DNA from: Actinomycetes bacterium | GTDB lineage: Bacteria; Actinomycetota; Acidimicrobiia; Acidimicrobiales; RAAP-2 | Assembly: GCA_025352305.1 (NCBI GenBank) | Contig: JANXTQ010000012.1 | Span: 1 to 13,185 of the forward strand | Reading direction: 5' to 3' | DNA length: 13,185 nucleotides | Shown here: piece after piece, positions 6,134 to 11,419 of the stretch | Layout of the letters: every line of letters starts with the position of its first letter | How positions within the stretch are numbered: the first letter of the stretch is position 1 | Notes under the pieces: generated by a model | Databases searched by the model: none | What the model saw: only the letters and a program-made list of their open reading frames with translations | Told to the model about the DNA's origin: nothing | Translations under genes and position numbers: made by a program

Positions 6134-6459
6134 GAGGTCACCTCGGATTGTTGTGGGTGTAGTTGACGCTCGATACGCGCTTCCATAAAGAACGCCAGCC
6201 CCGGAACAAAGCCAGCGAGCAACATGGCCACCAGAACGACAATTTTAAGTCGCGCGTGCAGCATCAACGTGAAACAGCAAACGAGATAGATCGGATAGAG
6301 GATGACGCCGTGCGCCACGCCCACGATCTTGTCAACGACGTGGAGTTGTACGTAGAGGTGGTGATCTGCGAAGCGAATGATGAGTATCGCGCTCAAGATC
6401 AACAAGGTTGTGCCCGTGATGAAACTCATATAGCGATACGCGCGAAATGAACGTTCCAC
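6130..6459 (-). CDS. DUF3817-type integral membrane protein
   Basis: The protein has 109 residues with about three hydrophobic segments: residues 11-28 (MSFITGTTLLILSAILII), around 44-65 (a VGVAHGVILYPIYLV core) and 72-92. The pattern of a first helix beginning with an R-Y/F stretch, a central V-G-x-A-H-G motif and a short polar tail after the last helix is that of actinobacterial DUF3817 proteins. Their function is unknown. The GTG at 6459 directly follows the TAA of the upstream gene with no gap. An in-frame ATG (MSFITG) 10 codons later is a possible alternative. The stop overlaps the GDPD start by ATGA, which points to coordinated production with the phosphodiesterase. Confidence 0.75.
   Translation of the reverse strand: MERSFRAYRYMSFITGTTLLILSAILIIRFADHHLYVQLHVVDKIVGVAHGVILYPIYLVCCFTLMLHARLKIVVLVAMLLAGFVPGLAFFMEARIERQLHPQQSEVTS
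6138..6144 (-). promoter_or_regulatory. Ribosome binding site of the GDPD gene, within an 11-bp palindrome
   Basis: GAGGTGA on the minus strand lies 4 nt before the ATG of the phosphodiesterase gene. It is part of GAGGTGACCTC, a perfect 5-bp inverted repeat around one base (6134-6144). The loop is too short to form a hairpin, so any regulatory role would need a protein. The strong Shine-Dalgarno supports this ATG as the start. Confidence 0.6.
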
Positions 6460-6831
6460 TTAGTGGCCCCACAACTTCTTTTTTGGTCGCTGAGCGAGTT
6501 GGGCTAAGTGTTCGTTGTACGCCACCATGGAGGGATCACTCGTGCTCGGGCCGTGTCGCTCCAGGTGGGCGTCGCGGCGCAACTGCTTTTCAAATTCACG
6601 ACGCTGGATTTTTTCTTCTTCCGACACCGCTTCAACGTGAAGTAGTGCCCACCAGCCACCGATTCCCAGAAGTCCAAAAACGGGCCACTCAACGGCGTAC
6701 ATATAACTGAGCGCGTTGCCGTCGCCAGCACGGGATATCTGCCACCACGCTGCTGCACCACAACCAACGATCCACAAGGCGAGCGTGAGATGCAGCAAGA
6801 GCGCGCGCGCCGAGTACCACCGTGAGTTCAC
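6460..6831 (-). CDS. Small two-helix membrane protein with charged cytoplasmic tail, unknown function
   Basis: The protein has 123 residues. Two hydrophobic segments lie near residues 10-30 (ALLLHLTLALWIVGCGAAAW) and 46-65 (VEWPVFGLLGIGGWWALLH). They are joined by a W-Q-I-S-R-A loop and a Y-A-V-E-W-P motif, and followed by a charged, probably helical tail rich in Glu, Lys and Arg (69-92). I recognise this only as a type of small actinobacterial membrane protein and know no function for it. The W-Q-x-x-R after the first helix is loosely like the first helix of SURF1, which is suggestive beside a CtaG-like gene but not evidence of homology. The start is GTG at 6831, with TAGGCT 6 nt upstream and no Shine-Dalgarno. 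It is the first gene of the operon with DUF3817 and GDPD. Confidence 0.7.
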   Translation of the reverse strand: MNSRWYSARALLLHLTLALWIVGCGAAAWWQISRAGDGNALSYMYAVEWPVFGLLGIGGWWALLHVEAVSEEEKIQRREFEKQLRRDAHLERHGPSTSDPSMVAYNEHLAQLAQRPKKKLWGH

Positions 6832-6837
6832 CGTCCG

Positions 6838-6843
6838 AGCCTA
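6838..6843 (-). promoter_or_regulatory. Candidate leaderless -10 box for the membrane-protein/GDPD operon
   Basis: TAGGCT on the minus strand ends exactly 6 nt before GTG 6831, so transcription would start at the start codon. There is no convincing -35 hexamer. The region 17 nt upstream is taken up by the GATTCA-TTT-TGAATC dyad. Confidence 0.4.
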
Positions 6844-6845
6844 CC

Positions 6846-6860
6846 GATTCATTTTGAATC
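6846..6860. promoter_or_regulatory. Perfect 6-bp inverted repeat GATTCA-TTT-TGAATC in divergent promoter region
   Basis: The 15-bp dyad lies in the 58-bp gap between two divergent genes. It overlaps the likely -35 of the ctaG-like gene (TTTTGA, 6852-6857) and sits just upstream of the -10 of the opposing operon. This is where an operator would control both directions. The arms are AT-rich, so chance occurrence is possible. No regulator gene is adjacent. Confidence 0.4.
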
Positions 6861-6880
6861 CTCAGTGAGCCACTTACACT
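6852..6880 (+). promoter_or_regulatory. Candidate promoter of the ctaG-like gene
   Basis: TTTTGA (6852-6857) and TACACT (6875-6880) are 17 nt apart. TACACT ends 9 nt before ATG 6890, and no Shine-Dalgarno lies between, which predicts a leaderless or nearly leaderless transcript. Confidence 0.5.
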
Positions 6881-6889
6881 TGAAAACCA

Positions 6890-7753
6890 ATGCTTCCCCT
6901 GCACAGTTCGCTGCGTCACCTACTGCTCTACATTGACGCTCCCGCAGCGTTTTCCTGGCGACACCTCAATCAGTGGGAAGTTCAGTGGGTCCCCATGTTG
7001 ATGATCCTCGTGGCGGGCGTCATCTACTTCGCCCTCGCGAAGCGAGCGGGTAATTGGCCCGCTCGACGCAGCCTCATGTTCCTGCTCGCTCTGGTCACGT
7101 CGATGCTCGCGACTCAGTCCGTCGTTGGCGTTTACGATCGGCGGCTTTTCGCCGACCACATGATTCAACACCTCATGTTGATCATGATTGCCGCGCCGCT
7201 ATTTGCTTTGAGCGCTCCCCTCGATCTACTTCGACTAAGCGCCAACTGGGTCGCGCGACTGCTCGATAGCGCTGCGGCCAAGGTCATTTTGCACCCGCTC
7301 GTTGCGTTCGCGATTTACGCGATCTTCATTCCAATTTCGCACTTGAGCGGACTGTTCAATCTGACTTTGACTCACGAGTTCATTCACGACAACGAGCACC
7401 TGTTATTCATCATCGTGGGCTATCTATTTTTTCGGCAGGCCTTGGGAGTCGAGCGGGGAGTTGATTTAAATCCTGGTTTACGTTTGGTATACGTCATGGC
7501 TGCCGTACCGGTCGATACGTTTACTGGTTTGGCGTTAGCCATGCAGAGCCGCAACCCATTCTCGGGCTACGCGCACCGGGGTCGATCGCTTCAGGCAGTC
7601 CTCAGTGACTTGCATCTCGGGGGATCCATCATGTGGATTGGTGGTGATGCACTCATGCTCTTGGCCCTTATCCCCATCACGGTTACCTGGGTGCGCTACG
7701 AAACAGTTCGAACTCGCGCAATCGATGCCGAGCTCGATGAACTGGGCATCTAA
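6890..7753 (+). CDS. CtaG-like cytochrome c oxidase assembly protein (caa3_CtaG family)
   Basis: The 287-residue polytopic membrane protein has about seven hydrophobic segments. It carries the histidine pattern of the caa3-type CtaG family: DHMIQH at 89-94 followed by a long A-P-L stretch, the THEFIHDNEH block with H162, H166 and H170, and DLHLGGSIMWIGGD at 240-253. Family members are linked to copper delivery to, or assembly of, haem-copper oxidases in Gram-positive bacteria. This family is distinct from the Cox11/CtaG of proteobacteria. Here it would act in the cytoplasmic membrane. No oxidase subunit gene is in the window. The ATG is preceded by a -10 element at 9 nt. The gene is divergent from the membrane-protein operon and converges on the kinase gene. 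The biochemical role is inferred from the family. Confidence 0.88.
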   Translation: MLPLHSSLRHLLLYIDAPAAFSWRHLNQWEVQWVPMLMILVAGVIYFALAKRAGNWPARRSLMFLLALVTSMLATQSVVGVYDRRLFADHMIQHLMLIMIAAPLFALSAPLDLLRLSANWVARLLDSAAAKVILHPLVAFAIYAIFIPISHLSGLFNLTLTHEFIHDNEHLLFIIVGYLFFRQALGVERGVDLNPGLRLVYVMAAVPVDTFTGLALAMQSRNPFSGYAHRGRSLQAVLSDLHLGGSIMWIGGDALMLLALIPITVTWVRYETVRTRAIDAELDELGI

Positions 7754-7762
7754 GAGCTCGTT

Positions 7763-7775
7763 CCGTCGACGACGG
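7763..7775. terminator. Small hairpin in the convergent ctaG-like/kinase gap
   Basis: CCGTC-GAC-GACGG is a perfect 5-bp stem with a 3-nt loop in the 27-nt gap between two converging stop codons. It could act as a short bidirectional terminator, but no poly-U tract of note follows on either strand. The assignment is weak. Confidence 0.3.
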
Positions 7776-7780
7776 CGCGT

Positions 7781-8818
7781 TTAGAGCAGGCCGGCGGACG
7801 TAGCCATCTGCACGAGGTCTGATTCGGGACGTGCGCCCAAGTGAGAGATGACCTCTCCCGCGCACAGCGTTCCGAGTTGGGCTGCCTCTACCGGATCGGC
7901 GCCTAGGGCGAGACCGAATAGAAATCCAGAAGCAAAGAGGTCGCCCGCTCCGTTTTGGTCAACGACGTCGTCAACGTCGGCCGCCGGAATCGACACCACT
8001 CCGTGCACGGTGGAGATGGACGCACCTCGTGGCCCCGTGGTAACGACGGCCAAAACGCCGATCTCATCGACGTAGCGAAACGCCTCTTCCAACGTCTCGG
8101 TTTGAAAGAGAGCCAACGCTTCGTGCTCGTTTGCCAGCAGAACGTCAACATCGTTAGTGACAAGGTCCAAAAAGTCGCGACGGTGACGTTCCACGCAGAA
8201 GGTGTCCGACAGTGACACGGCCACCAGCGCGTCATATTCGTGTGCCGTTTCAACGACCCGGCGAATTGCTTCCTTCGCAGGAGGCAGGTCAAAGAGATAG
8301 CCCTCAATGTAGATAATTTCACTACGCGCAATCAGGTCTTCACGAATGTCGTGAACTTGGAGCTGATTCGCAGCACCTAGGTACGTCGCCATGGTGCGTT
8401 GAGCATCGTCGGTAACAAAAACGTGGCAGCGTCCGGTGGCTCCCTCTTCGCCAACGGCGAGGGCTAAGTCGAGGTCGACGCCCAAGGAACGAAGATCGTG
8501 CGCAAACATTTTTCCGAATTCGTCGTCGCCCACTTTGCCAATGAATCCCGACGTACCGCCCAGCGACGCAACGCCAGCGATTGAGTTAGCGACCGATCCG
8601 CCCGACACCTGCATGGTTGGTCCCATGGCCGCATAAATCCGTGCGGCGCCCTCTAAATCAACGAGGTTCATTGCGCCCTTGGTGAGATTGAGTTGGGCGT
8701 GAATGTTGTCGTGGTCGCGCACAATTAGATCCAACAGGGCGTTGCCAATTCCCGTTACGGCGAGTCGTCCCGGACCCGGCTTGGCGCGTAGAGATACCGG
8801 CGTCGGGGGGCTCGTCAC
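7781..8818 (-). CDS. Adenosine kinase-like PfkB-family sugar kinase
   Basis: The 345-residue PfkB/ribokinase-fold enzyme most resembles adenosine kinases, which phosphorylate adenosine to AMP in purine salvage. Supporting motifs are GIGNALLD at 23-30, SGGSVANSIAG at 72-82, FIGKVGDDEFG at 92-102, the lid-region GRCHVFVTDDAQRT near 129-142, IYIEGYLFD at 169-177, VDVLLANEHEA at 224-234 and the anion-hole/base motif DQNGAGD at 287-293, with D293 as catalytic base. The usual bacterial form is DTTGAGD. Asn at the third position also occurs in eukaryotic adenosine kinase (DTNGAGD), while Gln at the second is unusual. Another sugar or nucleoside substrate cannot be excluded. The GTG start at 8818 has a TACCCT box 6 nt upstream. 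The start codon is 39 bp from the divergent aminopeptidase start. Confidence 0.85.
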   Translation of the reverse strand: MTSPPTPVSLRAKPGPGRLAVTGIGNALLDLIVRDHDNIHAQLNLTKGAMNLVDLEGAARIYAAMGPTMQVSGGSVANSIAGVASLGGTSGFIGKVGDDEFGKMFAHDLRSLGVDLDLALAVGEEGATGRCHVFVTDDAQRTMATYLGAANQLQVHDIREDLIARSEIIYIEGYLFDLPPAKEAIRRVVETAHEYDALVAVSLSDTFCVERHRRDFLDLVTNDVDVLLANEHEALALFQTETLEEAFRYVDEIGVLAVVTTGPRGASISTVHGVVSIPAADVDDVVDQNGAGDLFASGFLFGLALGADPVEAAQLGTLCAGEVISHLGARPESDLVQMATSAGLL

Positions 8819-8824
8819 GCGACA

Positions 8825-8830
8825 AGGGTA
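8825..8830 (-). promoter_or_regulatory. Candidate leaderless -10 box for the adenosine kinase-like gene
   Basis: TACCCT on the minus strand ends 6 nt before GTG 8818, in the arrangement TACCCTTG-N4-GTG that is also seen before metG. No Shine-Dalgarno is present. A -35 is not obvious. Confidence 0.4.
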
Positions 8831-8843
8831 GAGGATTTACTCG

Positions 8844-8849
8844 TAGCCT
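8844..8849 (+). promoter_or_regulatory. Candidate leaderless -10 box of the first M1 aminopeptidase gene
   Basis: TAGCCT lies 8 nt before ATG 8858 and is followed by TGCTTCCA, with no Shine-Dalgarno. The same TAGCCT-N-GCTT block precedes the second aminopeptidase gene, which argues for function. The -35 region is weak (GACAAG at 8821-8826, 17-nt spacer). Confidence 0.5.
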
Positions 8850-8857
8850 TGCTTCCA

Positions 8858-11386
8858 ATGACAATGACTTCGAACCCTTACCGACTCGCCAACAGCGTCG
8901 TACCCAATTCGTATCGAATTTTTATGACGCCCGATTTGGACTCGGCAAGTTTCAGCGGACGTGTGGAAATCGACGTCGAGTTGACGGAGCGCACCTCGCA
9001 GTTCACGCTCAACGCAATTGAACTGGAACTCGGATCGGCCACCGTTACGGGATCGGGCTGGAGTCAACTCTCTAGTTCTGTCACTTCTCACGAGACTTAC
9101 GAAACAGCGACGTTTCACTTCGATCAAGAGTTACCCAGCGGACCCGCAACAGTCGAAATTGCTTTTACCGGCATATTGAATGATCAGCTGCACGGCTTTT
9201 ATCGTTCGAGCTTCGTTGACGACGCCGGCACCACTCACTTGATCGCCACTACCCAGTTCGAGTCCAACGATGCTCGTCGCGCCTTTCCGTGCTGGGACGA
9301 ACCCAGTTTCAAGGCGACCTACGAAGTAACTCTCACAATTCCCAGTCACTTGGCGACTTTTTCGAACTCCGCGATGATAAGTGATACCGATCTCGGCAAC
9401 GGACTGCGCACGGTGAGCTTCGCGCGCACAATGAAAATGTCGACGTACCTCGTGGCCTTTGTCGTTGGTCCCTTCGAAGCCACCGATCCCATCGACGTAG
9501 ACGGCGTACCGGTTCGAGTAATTGTGCCCGTCGGACAACTCTCCCTCGCGACTTACGCGCTCGAAGTGGCTGAACACGCCCTGCGGTTTTTTACGGAGTA
9601 CTTCAATATTAACTACCCCGGTGATAAATACGACCTCATCGCGATTCCCGATTTTGCCGCTGGTGCGATGGAGAATCTCGGTCTCGTCACCTTTCGCGAA
9701 GCCGACCTACTCATTGACCCGACGCGAGCCAGTTTTGGCGAGATTGAGCGCGTGGCGCTCGTTATCAACCACGAAACCGCTCACATGTGGTTCGGCGACC
9801 TCGTCACGATGGACTGGTGGGAAGGCATCTGGCTCAACGAAGCGTTCGCGACATTCATGGAAGGTCTCTGCACCGATCACTTTCGCCCGCAGTGGAATAA
9901 GTGGGTGGGATTTACCGCGTTAAAGGACATGGCCTTTGGCGTAGACGCGCTGCACTCCACGCGCGCCATTGAGTACGAAGTCGTGTCGCCTGACGACTGT
10001 CGAGGGATGTTTGACGTCTTGACGTACATGAAAGGTTGCGCGGTGCTGCGAATGATCGAGCAGTACCTCGGACCCGACATCTTTCGCGAAGGTATCCGTA
10101 TTTACTTGAAGCGACACGCCTACGCCAACACCGTGACGGCGGACCTGTGGAAGGCACTCGAAGAAGCGTCGTCCCAGCCGGTCGGAGAAATCATGGACAC
10201 CTGGATTCTTCAGGGGGGATTTCCCCTCGTCTCTGTTAACGGCGGCCAACTCAGCCAAATCCCGTTCAGCTACGTCGAAGCCACCGGAGAGTCCAATATT
10301 GGCCACGACTGGAAGGTCCCGGTGCTCTCGCGCACGCTCGGCTCGAGTGAGGTGTCCAAACAACTCCTCGGTTCTGAGATCGAACGCCTGGCGGCCAATG
10401 GTGTGGCGATACTGAACGCTGGGGGCACCGGCTTTTACCGCGCTGCCTACAGCGGCGAAGAGCTGGCCGCGATTGCCGCGCGGCTCATTGAACTCGAAGA
10501 GATTGAACGCGCGGGACTGTTCTCTGACACGTGGGCTGCTGTAATGGTCGGCCGATCGTCCATTGTTGATTTCATGACCTTGGCTCGCGGGCTCACGGGG
10601 CTCAATGAACCTGCGGCGTGGACCGTCATCTCTCAAGCACTTCATACGATCAATCGAATTGTGGATAGTGAAGGGCGGGGCACTCTTCAGGTGCTGGTGC
10701 GCCAACTCATGCAGCCTCAGTTAGAGCGACTGGGTTGGGAGAAGCGTGAGGGCGAGAGCGAACACGCCGGAGAACTGCGCGCCATTTCGATTGACCTGCT
10801 CGGAGCTATTGGCCACGATCACGCAGTTATTGACGAAGCACTGCGTCGGTTTGACGCCAATTCCGTGGTGGGTGACCTATTGGCAGCGGTGCTGCACCTC
10901 ACCGTTTTGGAGAATCGTGACGGCGACCGGGCGATTTTCGCCGAGCGCCAGCTCTCGTCGCCCACCCCCCAAGAGCAAAACACGTACCTCTTTGCTCCGG
11001 CCGCCACTCCCGATACCGAGCAAGCGCTCGAACTTCTCGATCGCTGTTTTGACGAGGTCCGAACTCAAGACGCCCCGTACCTCGTGGGAGCGTTGATCCG
11101 CAACCGCTTCGCCGGTGCACACGTATGGCGAGCCTTCAGCGCGCGCTACGACGAGGCGAATGAACGCTTCGCGAACGGACGCACCGCCGCGGCAGCCGTT
11201 GGTGTCTCTACCCTGTTCAACGACCCCGAACTAGCGCGCACCGTCCGTGAATTTCATACCGCTCATCCCCTCAACGCCGGCCAACGCCAAGTTGAGCAGG
11301 CCTTGGAGCGCTTGGACGTCAACGCTGCTTTTGCCCAGCGGGTGCGCGCCACATTGGCGGAACAGCTAAAGGCGTGTCTGGTTTAG
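8858..11386 (+). CDS. M1 family zinc aminopeptidase, first tandem copy
   Basis: From ATG 8858 the protein has 842 residues, a normal length for M1 aminopeptidases, which remove N-terminal residues from peptides. There is no signal peptide, so it is likely cytosolic peptide turnover. In order: N-terminal beta domain, TQFESNDARRAFPCWDEP, the exopeptidase motif GAMEN at 269-273, the zinc motif HETAH at 305-309 with the third ligand E328 in NEAF (exact 18-residue spacing), the transition-state Tyr at about 390 in YMKG, and WILQGGFP from 449. A helical ERAP1_C-like domain follows to the end. The family usually has YxKG and often HExAH, so Thr307 and the YMKGCAV segment are slight departures. An in-frame TTG at 8849 is rejected because it falls in the -10 box, and ATG 8858 aligns with copy 2. 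Specificity cannot be read, hence no symbol beyond the family. Confidence 0.93.
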   Translation: MTMTSNPYRLANSVVPNSYRIFMTPDLDSASFSGRVEIDVELTERTSQFTLNAIELELGSATVTGSGWSQLSSSVTSHETYETATFHFDQELPSGPATVEIAFTGILNDQLHGFYRSSFVDDAGTTHLIATTQFESNDARRAFPCWDEPSFKATYEVTLTIPSHLATFSNSAMISDTDLGNGLRTVSFARTMKMSTYLVAFVVGPFEATDPIDVDGVPVRVIVPVGQLSLATYALEVAEHALRFFTEYFNINYPGDKYDLIAIPDFAAGAMENLGLVTFREADLLIDPTRASFGEIERVALVINHETAHMWFGDLVTMDWWEGIWLNEAFATFMEGLCTDHFRPQWNKWVGFTALKDMAFGVDALHSTRAIEYEVVSPDDCRGMFDVLTYMKGCAVLRMIEQYLGPDIFREGIRIYLKRHAYANTVTADLWKALEEASSQPVGEIMDTWILQGGFPLVSVNGGQLSQIPFSYVEATGESNIGHDWKVPVLSRTLGSSEVSKQLLGSEIERLAANGVAILNAGGTGFYRAAYSGEELAAIAARLIELEEIERAGLFSDTWAAVMVGRSSIVDFMTLARGLTGLNEPAAWTVISQALHTINRIVDSEGRGTLQVLVRQLMQPQLERLGWEKREGESEHAGELRAISIDLLGAIGHDHAVIDEALRRFDANSVVGDLLAAVLHLTVLENRDGDRAIFAERQLSSPTPQEQNTYLFAPAATPDTEQALELLDRCFDEVRTQDAPYLVGALIRNRFAGAHVWRAFSARYDEANERFANGRTAAAAVGVSTLFNDPELARTVREFHTAHPLNAGQRQVEQALERLDVNAAFAQRVRATLAEQLKACLV

Positions 11387-11406
11387 GGCACGACCGCCTC
11401 AAGCGT

Positions 11407-11412
11407 TAGCCT
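11407..11412 (+). promoter_or_regulatory. Candidate leaderless -10 box of the second M1 aminopeptidase gene
   Basis: TAGCCT lies 7 nt before GTG 11420, followed by CGCTTAC. It repeats the element before copy 1 (TAGCCT-T-GCTTCCA). It sits in the 33-nt gap after the first gene's stop, so copy 2 may be transcribed independently or by read-through. Confidence 0.45.
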
Positions 11413-11419
11413 CGCTTAC

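Noticed and set aside
8849..8857. TTG at 8849 as start of the first aminopeptidase
   Set aside because: It overlaps the likely -10 box, and ATG 8858 gives an N-terminus matching copy 2.
9920..10705. 261-codon open frame on the minus strand inside the first aminopeptidase gene
   Set aside because: It is antisense to the catalytic domain of a clear M1 gene, shows no recognisable motif, and arises from codon bias.
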